Counted from the first letter of the stretch, positions 34,148 to 43,439 are shown. The stretch: 64,000 nt of DNA from Candidatus Fermentibacterota bacterium (GCA_002748705.1 PDSZ01000026.1:1-64000); one strand, 5' to 3'. The notes: generated by a model from the sequence alone, not told the origin. Made by a program: numbers and translations.

Positions 34148-34616
34148 ACTTTCTTGCGCTGCTGAACCTGTCTAAATCGTAACTGATTGTTTGTTCAGGC
34201 ATGCTCTGCCTGTCAAGTCTGACATCAGCTTCCCTGAAAAACATTTCTGCATGAGTTGAGTGATAATCACTGAATACCACTACCCTGCGTATACCTGCCC
34301 CTATAAGGGCTTTTGCGCATGTGGTACACGGCATATTGGTAACATATGCAGTCGCTCCAACTATGGAGATCCCGCTGCGGGCAGCCTGTGTTATGGCATT
34401 CATCTCTGCATGATTGGTTCGAATGCAGTGGTTTTCAACGATAAGACAGCCTACATCATCGCAATGGGGCAATCCTGGAAGAGACCCGTTGTAGCCCGTT
34501 GCCAGAACATGCTTGTCTTTCACTATTACGCATCCGCAGTGCATTCGCGGACATGTGGCCCGTTCACTGGCCAGCATTGCCAGTTTCAGAAAGTACTGAT
34601 CCCAAGATGGTCGCAT
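34128..34616 (-). CDS. dCMP deaminase / ComEB-like deaminase
   Basis: A 162-residue zinc-dependent cytidine deaminase-like protein. Zinc ligands and the catalytic Glu are in HAEMNAI near residue 70 and PCTTCAKALI near 97; GYNGSLPGLPHC and FSDYH further support dCMP deaminase, the family that includes Bacillus ComEB. It makes dUMP for dTMP synthesis. In Bacillus the comEA-comEB-comEC operon has this deaminase between the DNA-binding ComEA and the channel ComEC. Here it follows a ComEA-domain gene on the same strand, separated by one beta-barrel gene with a 12-base gap, an arrangement worth noting. It converges with the lamin-tail gene. The assignment as dCMP deaminase is firm; the competence role is inferred from position. 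Confidence 0.88.
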   Translation of the reverse strand: MRPSWDQYFLKLAMLASERATCPRMHCGCVIVKDKHVLATGYNGSLPGLPHCDDVGCLIVENHCIRTNHAEMNAITQAARSGISIVGATAYVTNMPCTTCAKALIGAGIRRVVVFSDYHSTHAEMFFREADVRLDRQSMPEQTISYDLDRFSSARKFSEQKP

Positions 34617-34628
34617 TTTCCCTCCCTG

Positions 34629-36083
34629 TCAGAAACTCCAGTCAAGCTGACACCCGGCGGTTGTTCTGAATGGCCCCGGTGTCTCTGTACTTCCGCTGCC
34701 AAGCCATTCTGCTCCTTCCCTGAAATACCTGGAAAACCGGGCTCTGACAGCAGTGTCTTCTGAAATATGCAGTGAAAGAGATGCCTGGAGAAGTAAGCTG
34801 TTCCCATATAGAACTGTTGAGCCGAACTCTCCTGGAAAGGAAAGAGAGTAAGCATATATACGGCTTTCCCAACCATCTGTCTGTGATGCAGCAGCAGAGA
34901 CAGAATACCCAATCAGTCTTGAGAACCTGTGCTTCATTCTGATTTCCAGACCGTAACCGTTCTCACTCTCACCTCCCTGATTTCTGTAAAAAGCAAATGG
35001 AGTCTTGACTGAAAGGGTCAGCCTGGAATTTGGACTCCAGCTTTCGGTTAATCTGCAGCGGATGAGCCTTTCTCCTTCACAATCAGAATACTTGATCCGC
35101 TGGGTGAACTCCAACCTTCCCTGAGTACGCTCAGTAAGAAGAAAACCTGATTTGAACATCTCTGTTTCACCACAGTTCAGAAAGAGGGCACCTGCCTCTG
35201 CCACAACACTATTGCCGATTTTCCATATAACCCCGTATCCTGCCCCGAGATCGTGAGAAACTCCGTATGGACCGCTGGCTCTTTCAATCTCCCCTGAATT
35301 CCTGCTTACAGTAAGGCAATGCCTCAGATCAGCGCTGCCTCTTGCGGCAGAAAGTGAAAAGCTCAGTGTGGAGTCAGTATCAATAAGGATTTCTCCAGAT
35401 ATTTCTCCGGCACTTGATGCCAGATTGATATCTGCTCCGAATCTGCTGAAGACTGTGCTGTCAGCCCCTTCACGGGAAGCTGCAGCAAACGAAACACCGG
35501 CAGGCCCCCAGCCTGCTCTGAAAGCTGCCAGTTTCTCAATAGCGTCATGCTTGTTCTGCTCTTCTGTTTCTGTTCGATGAAGCCCTGAGCCTGAATGGTC
35601 CAGAAGGGACCACCCGAGAACGACATAGAGACTGAACTCACCTCTCTGCCAGATTGAACCGATTCCCGTAAGTGAGTTGCCGTCGGTAACTCCAGGGCTC
35701 TCTGCCGGTTCCAGTCGAAGCCTTGAGAGAGGGGCCTTGGAAAGAGCCAGTGGATCTGCCGATGACCAGCTGCCTGAGTTGCTGAACACTATGCCTCTGG
35801 CAAACTGGGTTCGCAAAGCGCCTGCAGAGACAGAAATATCTGAGGTACTGTAGCGAACACCTCCGGTGATCAGATCGCCCCAGTTTTCTCCAGCATCTTT
35901 TTCAGTAAGGACTACTGCTTCCCATTTTTCTGAGTGCAGTCTTAATCGCTCATAGAAGGAAATGTTTCCTCCAGCCCACAGGTTCTCTGTAACTCCTGCA
36001 GGTTCAGGCCAGGAAAACTCTGTTCTGGTACGGATATCTCCTGGCATATCGGCAAGAATTACAAGAAGAAGCAAAGCTGTCAT
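34629..36083 (-). CDS. Unknown outer-membrane beta-barrel protein
   Basis: A 484-residue protein with a short hydrophobic start (MTALLLLVILADMPGD) that can serve as a signal peptide. The rest is a long succession of amphipathic beta-strands with alternating hydrophobic residues, Gly/Ser turns, and a terminal aromatic residue (QLDWSF), as expected for an outer-membrane barrel. No known porin or receptor signature is recognised. Its start overlaps the upstream ComEA-barrel gene by four bases (ATGA), and it precedes ComEB by 12 bases, so the three genes are one operon. In several Bacteroidota a ComEA-type HhH domain and a barrel occur in one polypeptide, which supports a joint role. The exact function is unknown. 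Confidence 0.7.
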   Translation of the reverse strand: MTALLLLVILADMPGDIRTRTEFSWPEPAGVTENLWAGGNISFYERLRLHSEKWEAVVLTEKDAGENWGDLITGGVRYSTSDISVSAGALRTQFARGIVFSNSGSWSSADPLALSKAPLSRLRLEPAESPGVTDGNSLTGIGSIWQRGEFSLYVVLGWSLLDHSGSGLHRTETEEQNKHDAIEKLAAFRAGWGPAGVSFAAASREGADSTVFSRFGADINLASSAGEISGEILIDTDSTLSFSLSAARGSADLRHCLTVSRNSGEIERASGPYGVSHDLGAGYGVIWKIGNSVVAEAGALFLNCGETEMFKSGFLLTERTQGRLEFTQRIKYSDCEGERLIRCRLTESWSPNSRLTLSVKTPFAFYRNQGGESENGYGLEIRMKHRFSRLIGYSVSAAASQTDGWESRIYAYSLSFPGEFGSTVLYGNSLLLQASLSLHISEDTAVRARFSRYFREGAEWLGSGSTETPGPFRTTAGCQLDWSF

Positions 36084-37114
36084 ATTGTAAGATAAGGCTT
36101 TAGAGACTCAAGGGTGGCATTGCCTATTCCCGGAACATCCAGAAGCTGCTCAACCGACTGAAAGAGTCCGTGTTCATTTCGGTAATTGATTATCAGAGAA
36201 GCTGTGGAAGGCCCTATACCTGGGATCTGAACCAGCTGAGTATCTGAAGCGGTATTCAGATTGACCGGAAACTCCACAGAGGAAGGATCAGATGACACAT
36301 ATGAAACCAAAGCTGATGGTCTGAAGCCGGAAGTGCCGTATGTAACCCCTACAGAATGGCCTGCAGGAAGAACCGGGTGAGTGGAGTACCCGTACTGCAG
36401 TGCTGTATTATGAACTGATGCCTGAATAGAAAACCCTATTCTCGCAGGAGGAGTGAGTACAGAAACAGCGATAACGAATCCGGGAAATGGTTCAACGGAA
36501 GTAACTGCTGAATACTCCGCACCGGCGTACTGATGAAATGATGCTCCAGCAGAAATGGTTATGCCCCGGGCGGGACAAACTCCTGCTGATCCATGAACTG
36601 ACCGGGGAACCGCACCCATGTTGTCGTCTGCCAGTGCTGAACTGAAAATCCCCCTTGAAGAAGCTCCAAGAAAAAAACCGTTCACAGGCCTTGCAACTAT
36701 CCCCAGATCAGCAGAAACAGCACTGGCTGCGCCGTATTCATCAATGGATAAATAGTGCCAGGAGAATGATCCGCCTGCAACCAACCCTCGACTGAGAGTA
36801 AAGGCACCGGAACCTGTGGCTGTTGTTTCCAGATACCCGTTGCGACCTGAAACAGAGAGATACCCTGCAGCTGCTGCTCTTTCCATGGAGATTCCTGCAG
36901 CTACAGCAGTTCTGTCAAGCTCAGAGAACCCGAAGGGCCTTGAAGCAGAAACTGATACGGCAAATTCTCCGATGAGACCGGAAGCGGCAGGATTAACTGT
37001 AATAGCCATGTATGATCTTGGAAAAAGAGCGGCAGCGGCCGCCCCTGACAGCCATGGGGAATCGCTCTGGAGTTCAAAAGCCGCTGCCGCCAAATAGAAC
37101 AAAATACAAGTCAT
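36080..37114 (-). CDS. Outer-membrane barrel fused to ComEA-type helix-hairpin-helix DNA-binding domain
   Basis: A 344-residue fusion. Residues 1-15 are a signal peptide and residues 20-280 look like a PorV/FadL-like outer-membrane barrel: PRSYMAITVNPAASGL, then alternating Gly-rich strands. The last 60 residues are a ComEA domain: VNLNTASDTQLVQIPGIGP, SLIINYRNEHGLF and LLDVPGIGNATLESLKPYL, with both G-I-G hairpins and the basic helices that bind DNA backbone. ComEA normally is a single-pass membrane or periplasmic protein that takes up transforming DNA. Here the domain hangs on a barrel. ATG 37114 is chosen for GGAGG seven bases upstream; the frame is open further but that part looks non-coding. 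It is first of an operon with the barrel at 34629 and ComEB. Confidence 0.78.
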   Translation of the reverse strand: MTCILFYLAAAAFELQSDSPWLSGAAAAALFPRSYMAITVNPAASGLIGEFAVSVSASRPFGFSELDRTAVAAGISMERAAAAGYLSVSGRNGYLETTATGSGAFTLSRGLVAGGSFSWHYLSIDEYGAASAVSADLGIVARPVNGFFLGASSRGIFSSALADDNMGAVPRSVHGSAGVCPARGITISAGASFHQYAGAEYSAVTSVEPFPGFVIAVSVLTPPARIGFSIQASVHNTALQYGYSTHPVLPAGHSVGVTYGTSGFRPSALVSYVSSDPSSVEFPVNLNTASDTQLVQIPGIGPSTASLIINYRNEHGLFQSVEQLLDVPGIGNATLESLKPYLTI

Positions 37115-37168
37115 CACCTTTCCTCCATCCTGACTAACCTCCACTACCGGCAAAAACACAAATGGTGA

Positions 37169-37197
37169 TTGACTGAACAGAGAATTTTGGGCATTAT
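37169..37197 (+). promoter_or_regulatory. Likely promoter, TTGACT-N17-CATTAT
   Basis: TTGACT at 37169-37174 and CATTAT at 37192-37197 are 17 bases apart and lie 40 bases before the plus-strand barrel gene at 37239. The short divergent space to the ComEA-barrel gene (37114) makes regulation of both from one region likely. Confidence 0.5.
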
Positions 37198-37238
37198 AGT
37201 GATGCATAAAAGTGTTTTTGAACCCTGAAAGGTGAGAA

Positions 37239-38153
37239 ATGCGTATACCAGTGATTACTGCTCTGCTGCTCTTTACAGCAGTTGCCCTGGCAGGGAGTCT
37301 GCCCTTTGCGCATTACGGAGTTCTGGATACGCCCAGTGCTTCACTGCTTCGTCATAGCGAGATTGGTTTCGGGATGGCAGGATCGGTTTACTCTGTAGAT
37401 GATTCATCAGGTTCTTCCAATATGGATGTTTCTGTGGCAGGCTATCTTGAACTTGGTCTTTTCGGCAGAGGGCAGATCGGAGGCTCTTTTCTCGGTTCAG
37501 GTGGATTTTCAGGAACAGCAAGAGGGCTGATCTTCGCTGAAACCATCACCAGACCTGGTTTTGTAGCAGGTGTAGAGAACATCACAGGCGAAAAAAACTA
37601 CGATTTCTTCAGAGACGACAACGATTCTCTTTACACTTATCCCGTTTCGCAGAACCTTAGTATTTACGGTGTTTTCACAAAAGATTTTACCTATCTGATT
37701 TCTTTTCCTGTTAAAATCAGCATCGGCTACGGCACTGGAAGGTTCCAGCAGTCTGATGAAAGTCAGGATGGCTTTGACAACCCTATACCCGGTCTTTTCG
37801 GCAGCATTCACTTCACCCCGCTGCCTGAAACAGTGTTTGAGTTGGAATGGGATGGGCGGGACATCAATGCAGGAGGACGCTACCGGCTGAACCGTAACTT
37901 TACCATAACTGCTGCTGCAAGTGAAATAGAATACCTTTTCGGCTCTGATTCAACTTCCGACGGTGATGTTATGCAAACGCCCAAGTTCACCGTGGGAATA
38001 CAGGGAGCATTCGGACCGATTCTTGGGCGCACGGAACTTGATCCGTATGAAAAACTAAGATACACAGATGACGATGAAGCTCTGCGCCAGCTTGAGGAAT
38101 ACAGAGCAGGTGCCCGTGAAGAGATACGGGAACTGGAAGATTCCATTCGCTGA
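37239..38153 (+). CDS. Unknown outer-membrane beta-barrel protein with C-terminal helix
   Basis: A 304-residue exported protein with a clear signal peptide (LLLFTAVALAGS). The main body has about ten to twelve amphipathic strands with motifs such as LGLFGRGQIGGSF, SIYGVFTKDFTYLISFPVKISIGYGTG and FELEWDGRDINAGGRYR, consistent with an outer-membrane barrel similar to proteins that read their own membrane position from an outside-loop pattern. The last 30 residues form a charged helix (LRQLEEYRAGAREEIRELED) that could reach into the periplasm or pair with a partner. Function is unknown. It is divergent from the ComEA-barrel operon and followed after 88 bases by a RecJ-like DHH gene. AAAGGTGAG precedes the ATG. 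Confidence 0.65.
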   Translation: MRIPVITALLLFTAVALAGSLPFAHYGVLDTPSASLLRHSEIGFGMAGSVYSVDDSSGSSNMDVSVAGYLELGLFGRGQIGGSFLGSGGFSGTARGLIFAETITRPGFVAGVENITGEKNYDFFRDDNDSLYTYPVSQNLSIYGVFTKDFTYLISFPVKISIGYGTGRFQQSDESQDGFDNPIPGLFGSIHFTPLPETVFELEWDGRDINAGGRYRLNRNFTITAAASEIEYLFGSDSTSDGDVMQTPKFTVGIQGAFGPILGRTELDPYEKLRYTDDDEALRQLEEYRAGAREEIRELEDSIR

Positions 38154-38241
38154 TTTCTGTTGACGGAAGCGCACATCTCTGTAATTGTAGACGGTCAGAG
38201 AGAAACAACAATAGTTCAAATAAATAATTGAAAGTATAATA

Positions 38242-39717
38242 ATGGCACGCCTGGGTACAATGGACTGTGAACGAATAATGAAGAGAACCAGGCTCAGCCC
38301 TCTCTCCATGAAGGTTCTCAAGCACCGATTTCCTGACGCAGACGATCCTGTAGGTGTCTGGCTTCCTTCAAAACCAGACTGGGGTATTATTCTCCCTGAC
38401 CTGGGTATTCTTAAGGCGGAACTTGCCGCGGTTAAGAAACGGGGAGGCAAGATTGTTCTCTACGGACATGACGACATGGACGGTGTCACCGGAATATTTA
38501 TCGGCCTGAGAGTCCTTCGAAACGAAGGATTCCATGTTGTTCCAATTATTCCCAGAAGAGATATAGAAACATATGGCATAAGACCTGGCAGGCTCAAGGG
38601 TGTTTTAAATCCTGAAGACCTTCTCCTTACAGTTGACTATGGCTGCAGTGCTGTGGAGGGAGTTAAATGGGCCAGAGATAACGGGTCCAGAATTGTAATA
38701 ACAGATCACCATACGCTTAACCCCCCTCTGCCTGAAGCTCATGGTATGGTTAATCCCCAGGTAACCGGCGAGGCAGCAGCTGACCTTGCAGGCTGCGGAG
38801 TTCTGTATGGAGCCCTGGTGCACATCTTCCCCAGATGGGAAAAAGACGAACAGCTTCTCGCGGCGGTTGCTCTGGGGACTGTGAGTGACAGAGTTCCTTT
38901 CACCGAGTGGAACAGATATCTGCTGCACTGCTTCTCTTGTCTGGATATGTCCAAACTGACAGAAGGGCTCAAGCTTCTTCTCAACAACTGGCCATGCAGA
39001 AAAAGAGCCTGGACCGGTGCCATGATACGACAATCCATAACCAGCACTATAGGCAAAGGAGACCACTCAGGAATCGCATCCATGATTGACTTCATGTCCA
39101 GCTATGACACCCTCTGGTGTAACAAGTTCTGGAATAACATGAAACGAAGCAGTGACGAACGAGGAAAAACCCTTAGTGATGTTGTTACCGCCGCAATCAA
39201 GAAAAAGGATTCAGAAGCTGATGCACTGGGTATGATTCTGGTTTTTCTGGATGATGTTCCATGCGGTCTGGGCGGAACACTGGCAAGCAGGCTATGCAAG
39301 ATATATCGCCGGGGAACCATTGTTGTTACCAGACGGGAAGACGGGAAACTGGTTGGAGATACCAGATCCATAGGCGACTGGAACATGGCTGGATTCCTTG
39401 TAAGTATGCGACACATATTCTCCAGTGCAGGAGGCCACTACAGAGCAGCAGGGTTCAGTTATGAAGGAACAGACTGGGAAGAACTCCGAAACCAGCTTAT
39501 AACGCACATGACTGAGTATCCCACACGGCCTGTACCTGAACCGCATATCGACCTGGTACTTGATGAGCTTCCCGATCCCGGGCAGTTCACCGGCCTTGCC
39601 CCTTTCGGCCCGGGATTCCTTCCTGTGGCGGTTAAGGTAGGTTCCATGAGGTATCTTCTTCAGCTAAATAAAAACTGCCAGGCTAATTGGTGTATCACAG
39701 AGGACAGCGGGGAATAG
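38242..39717 (+). CDS. DHH-family (RecJ-like) phosphoesterase
   Basis: A 491-residue DHH/DHHA1-type phosphoesterase. Motifs: GHDDMDGVTG (D-x-D-G) near residue 75, LTVDYGCSAVEG near 130, and ITDHHTLNP, the defining D-H-H, near 153. AALGTVSDR-like VALGTVSDRVP follows near 213. The second half has a DHHA1-like region with SSAGGHYRAAG. RecJ-type members degrade single-stranded DNA 5' to 3'; others hydrolyse nano-RNA or cyclic dinucleotides, so DNA exonuclease action is probable but not certain. The length is between RecJ (about 570) and NrnA (about 320). The next gene starts two bases after its stop, so the two are coupled. Being next to the ComEA-type genes supports a DNA role. Confidence 0.82.
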   Translation: MARLGTMDCERIMKRTRLSPLSMKVLKHRFPDADDPVGVWLPSKPDWGIILPDLGILKAELAAVKKRGGKIVLYGHDDMDGVTGIFIGLRVLRNEGFHVVPIIPRRDIETYGIRPGRLKGVLNPEDLLLTVDYGCSAVEGVKWARDNGSRIVITDHHTLNPPLPEAHGMVNPQVTGEAAADLAGCGVLYGALVHIFPRWEKDEQLLAAVALGTVSDRVPFTEWNRYLLHCFSCLDMSKLTEGLKLLLNNWPCRKRAWTGAMIRQSITSTIGKGDHSGIASMIDFMSSYDTLWCNKFWNNMKRSSDERGKTLSDVVTAAIKKKDSEADALGMILVFLDDVPCGLGGTLASRLCKIYRRGTIVVTRREDGKLVGDTRSIGDWNMAGFLVSMRHIFSSAGGHYRAAGFSYEGTDWEELRNQLITHMTEYPTRPVPEPHIDLVLDELPDPGQFTGLAPFGPGFLPVAVKVGSMRYLLQLNKNCQANWCITEDSGE

Positions 39718-39718
39718 A

Positions 39719-40672
39719 ATGAGGGTTTTTGTTATCACAGGCTGCGCAGGTTTCATCGGCAGCACATTGACAGATTTACTGATCTCCAGAAATGAGCGGA
39801 TCATTGGAATCGATGCATTCAGAGACTACTATGATCCTGAAATCAAGCGCAGAAACATTAAGAAGGCATCACGGTCAAGCGCTTTCTCTCTTCTTGAAGG
39901 AAGCATTTCCAGTAAACTTACAGACCTTGACGCTGCACTGAGCAAGACAGACAGTGTTGTCGTCTATCATCTGGCAGCACAAGCCGGAGTAAGAAAATCC
40001 TGGGGCAGCGACTTCCATATTTACACAAGAGACAACATACAGGAAACTCAGACTCTCCTTGAATGGGCTTCAAAACGAAACCGTCTTGAGAACTTTATCT
40101 ACGCATCTTCATCCTCTGTTTACGGCATACCTGTCAATCTGCCAATGGTTGAGGATTCAACTGTTCCTGTACCGCATTCACCATACGGTGTAACAAAACT
40201 TGCAGCTGAAAATCTTGTTCGTCTTTACTCGTCAAATATGGGAATACCATCGGTAAGTCTGAGGTTCTTTACTGTTTATGGGCCGAGACAGAGGCCGGAT
40301 ATGGCTTTCAACCGTTTCATAAGAGCAGGGCTGAATAACAAACCTGTCGGCATATTCAGCGACGGCAGTCAGACCAGAGATTTCACCTTTGTGAACGACA
40401 TCGTGAACGGTCTTGTGCTGGCAGCCAGCTGCACAGACGGATCGGTCATGAACCTTGGCGGCGGCAACAGGGTTACACTTCTCAGCGCGATAAACACCCT
40501 TTCAAATCTGCTGGATTCTCCCCTTCAGCTTGATTTTCTGCCAAGCCAGAACGGCGATGTGCCTGACACCTGGGCTTCAACTGACCTTGCCAGAAAAAAA
40601 CTGGGCTGGACTCCTGAAACCTCCCTTGAAGAGGGGCTTGCACTGGAGATAGACTGGCTTAAAAGCCTCTGA
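39719..40672 (+). CDS. NAD-dependent sugar epimerase, UDP-glucuronate 4-epimerase-like
   Basis: An extended short-chain dehydrogenase of 317 residues. The NAD-binding loop is ITGCAGFIGSTL at the N-terminus; YHLAAQAGVRKSW, YASSSSVYG and the active YGVTK are in the usual places, as is RFFTVYGPRQRPDMA near residue 182 and SQTRDFTFVNDIV near 220. The sequence V-Y-H-L-A-A-Q-A-G-V-R and G-P-R-Q-R-P-D-M-A are typical of UDP-glucuronate 4-epimerases, which make UDP-galacturonate. It probably supplies a uronic acid for surface glycan, in keeping with the heparinase-like gene at 13107. GGGGA lies before the ATG, two bases after the DHH gene's stop. The exact substrate is inferred. Confidence 0.83.
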   Translation: MRVFVITGCAGFIGSTLTDLLISRNERIIGIDAFRDYYDPEIKRRNIKKASRSSAFSLLEGSISSKLTDLDAALSKTDSVVVYHLAAQAGVRKSWGSDFHIYTRDNIQETQTLLEWASKRNRLENFIYASSSSVYGIPVNLPMVEDSTVPVPHSPYGVTKLAAENLVRLYSSNMGIPSVSLRFFTVYGPRQRPDMAFNRFIRAGLNNKPVGIFSDGSQTRDFTFVNDIVNGLVLAASCTDGSVMNLGGGNRVTLLSAINTLSNLLDSPLQLDFLPSQNGDVPDTWASTDLARKKLGWTPETSLEEGLALEIDWLKSL

Positions 40673-40889
40673 GACCTGCTCTTGTATTTTCCTCTGTTCA
40701 AGTGCAACTGATATGGTTGTACCTGTTCCTGCTGAAGCGGCAAGCCGGCCTTGTGCCTTCAATTCCAGGGACAAAGCCTTAATCGCCGGCAGAGTTATAA
40801 TACAAGAAGACTACCCCTTTCCGGATGGGGCCGGGGCAGGTATGTTTTTTATTAATGAACAAGGAAATTCTCATGCAAGGAGTGTTCTC

Positions 40890-43439
40890 ATGATATATCT
40901 GATCCTTTGTGCTCTGACTGGAACGGAGTTCTCACCGGAGGGTGAGCTTCCCTTCGAATATGTAACGCTGGATGCCGGAAGCGGCGTAACCTTTGACCAG
41001 ATTATGGATCTTGTTCAGGCGGATGCCGATACCGCGAGAAACATCGAACAGGGAGTTCTGCCCGAAGGCGACTACCTGATGGATGTTGTCTTTACTAATG
41101 ACGGTTCGAAGATATTGGTGTGCAATTATATGACAGAAAACATAACCGTTATGGACCGGGCTTCTCTGTCCATTGATACCACGGTGGCGGTAGAGGGTAA
41201 GCCCGGGGGCATAGCGTGTTCCGACGAGTACATAGTTATCGCTTTTCCGTTCGCAAACAAGGTGTCGGTTTACAACCTTGCGGACGCTTCCCTGGCAGGG
41301 TCCTTCAGCACAGGAGAACAGCCCTGGGTTGTAAGAGTAAGCGAAAACGGAGAGCATGCCTATGTCGGCTGCGATACTGACAATGTATGCGAAGTGATCG
41401 ACCTTGCCGGACTGACCCATGAGGGAACGATCACGGATTTTCCCGTATGGCTCAGCGGCTACACCTTCGGCAGTGAAAGCAACCGTTTCATGCCGAAATT
41501 CTCTGAATTTGAGATCCTGCCTGGAGACACACTGATCGCTGTGGGTGACGGAGAAACATCGCTGCTGTTCATCGATCCTGCCAGCGGCTCGCTGGAACAT
41601 GACCTTGCCATTGCGGATTGTGACGGCGTTGCTCTATCAGGAGATGGCCAGTACCTGGTTGCGCTCAGTGCCGGAAGCACTGTTACTTTGCACCGAGTTG
41701 ATCTGTCCACCTTTACGGTGGATGCATCGGTTGCCGTCACAGGATACACGGTGGGCATGACCCGGGAGATCGCCGTGAACCAGAGCGGGTCCAAGGCCTT
41801 CATATCTACAAACAACAACACCAGCACTCTGGTGGATTTTGCAGACAATGATTTCGTCACTTTTAACAACACCTACTCGGCTTTCTGGGTGGGGGTATCC
41901 TACGATCACTCCCTGGCCATCAGTGGCCAGTACCGCTTCTCCGTGATTGATTTCGATACCGAGAGCATGGTGACCCAGTACCAGGGAAACAGCCAGTACC
42001 TTGGTTGTGTGTCCCCTGTTGACAACTATGCCGCCGGTGTTGATCCCATCAGGCACGAGGGGGTTTACTTCTACTCTTTCAGCGGTTCATCAGCCAACTA
42101 CCTCGGAGATGTTCTGTCAGGATCACCTGTTGAAGGTGACGGCAGCAGAAGGTGTGCCATATCGGAGGACGGTACTGTGGCTGTGGTCTCCAATACACTG
42201 TCCGACAATGTGAGCATCGTGGACATGACCATGATGGAGACTGTTGCCGTGCTGGATATCGGAGACAGAGTGCAGGATGTGGCCATCACATCCGATTCGA
42301 AGTACGCTGTTGTCTGCGGCTTCAACTCCAACTCTGTGTTGGTCATCGATCTGGATACCAGTACAATCGTGGCCAATGTTCCCACAGGATCCAGGTCTGG
42401 CGTTGTATCCATCACTCCCGACGACAGTTATGCCTATGTGGGGAATATCTCGTCAAACAGCGTATCGGTGGTTCAGCTGAATGGTGCTTCCAGTGTTGAA
42501 GTAGCCGAGATACCCTGCGGCATCATCGGAGTGGTATGGGCGGCCACCGGAGTGTCCAGCGATGTCCGTGTCAGTCCCTCCGGGGATTACTGCCTTGTGG
42601 CAGCTTCCTTCGATGACAAGGTAAAGGTTATCGACACTGCTGCCAACACAATAGTTGCAGACCTTGCTGTTGGGGATTTTCCCCTGCAGATAGAATTCAA
42701 CGCTGACGGGTCGAAGGCCATAGTCACCAATTACAGTGGTGACACTTACTCGGTGATAGATGTTGACGGTGCTTCTTCTTCGGTTTTGGGAACATGGAGT
42801 GCCGGGGACGGTCCCCTTCGCGTTGCCTACGATCCCGCCGGTGACAAATTCGCAATTGGCCTTTACCTGGATGATGCTGTAAAAACGGTGGATCCGTCCA
42901 CCGGACTGGTGGTTGATACATTCAGCTACGCCGGGTCCGGGCACATTGTCGATCTGGATTACTCATCCATCGGTACTCGCCTGGTGCTTACAGCAGGATC
43001 TTCTCCGATACCTGCGAGAATGCACTGGAACAACCAGTATACGGACCTTGCCGCAGGCCCTGTCTTCTTCGACTATTGCGACTTTACCTCTGTTGCTCTG
43101 GCACCGGTACCAGGGCCGGATTACGCAATATGTGTCAATCTTACTCCAATGGGTCTTGAGAACCACGAAATACAGACTACAGGTATGCCGGGATTGAGCC
43201 TGACACCCAATCCTGGTAATGGTAACTTCGCTTTTACCGTTCAGCTTCCTTCTGATGCTTTGGTTGAGCTGGATGTTTACGATCTTTCCGGAAAGCTTGT
43301 ATCAAATATTCTGTCTGAAAATCTGGTTGCAGGAAGTCATAGCCTGATCTGGGAAGGAGCTGTTCCCGCCGGTGTTTATGCGGTTCGTTTGTCCGCAGGG
43401 AACAGGGTTGTATCAAAACTTCTGACAGTGTGCAGGTAG
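40890..43439 (+). CDS. Secreted YVTN/YncE-type beta-propeller with T9SS-like C-terminal sorting domain
   Basis: An 849-residue secreted protein. ATG 40890 is chosen for AAGGAG seven bases upstream; the longer frame from 40713 gives a non-coding-looking extension. Residues 1-15 are a short signal peptide. The body is built of about fifteen YVTN-type repeats, e.g. VVSNTLSDNVSIVDM, YAVVCGFNSNSVLVIDLD, YAYVGNISSNSVSVV and AIVTNYSGDTYSVIDVD, forming one or two propellers. The final 80 residues match a Por/type IX sorting domain: LTPNPGNGNFAFTVQ, LDVYDLSGKLVS, LVAGSHSLIW and AGVYAVRLS. It should be secreted to the surface. Its codons look richer in G and C than its neighbours'. A TATAAT lies at 40796-40801 but without a clear -35 box. 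Function unknown. Confidence 0.8.
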   Translation: MIYLILCALTGTEFSPEGELPFEYVTLDAGSGVTFDQIMDLVQADADTARNIEQGVLPEGDYLMDVVFTNDGSKILVCNYMTENITVMDRASLSIDTTVAVEGKPGGIACSDEYIVIAFPFANKVSVYNLADASLAGSFSTGEQPWVVRVSENGEHAYVGCDTDNVCEVIDLAGLTHEGTITDFPVWLSGYTFGSESNRFMPKFSEFEILPGDTLIAVGDGETSLLFIDPASGSLEHDLAIADCDGVALSGDGQYLVALSAGSTVTLHRVDLSTFTVDASVAVTGYTVGMTREIAVNQSGSKAFISTNNNTSTLVDFADNDFVTFNNTYSAFWVGVSYDHSLAISGQYRFSVIDFDTESMVTQYQGNSQYLGCVSPVDNYAAGVDPIRHEGVYFYSFSGSSANYLGDVLSGSPVEGDGSRRCAISEDGTVAVVSNTLSDNVSIVDMTMMETVAVLDIGDRVQDVAITSDSKYAVVCGFNSNSVLVIDLDTSTIVANVPTGSRSGVVSITPDDSYAYVGNISSNSVSVVQLNGASSVEVAEIPCGIIGVVWAATGVSSDVRVSPSGDYCLVAASFDDKVKVIDTAANTIVADLAVGDFPLQIEFNADGSKAIVTNYSGDTYSVIDVDGASSSVLGTWSAGDGPLRVAYDPAGDKFAIGLYLDDAVKTVDPSTGLVVDTFSYAGSGHIVDLDYSSIGTRLVLTAGSSPIPARMHWNNQYTDLAAGPVFFDYCDFTSVALAPVPGPDYAICVNLTPMGLENHEIQTTGMPGLSLTPNPGNGNFAFTVQLPSDALVELDVYDLSGKLVSNILSENLVAGSHSLIWEGAVPAGVYAVRLSAGNRVVSKLLTVCR

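Noticed and set aside
40713..40889. Upstream extension of the YVTN propeller gene
   Set aside because: A strong ribosome site precedes ATG 40890, and the earlier residues resemble translated non-coding DNA.
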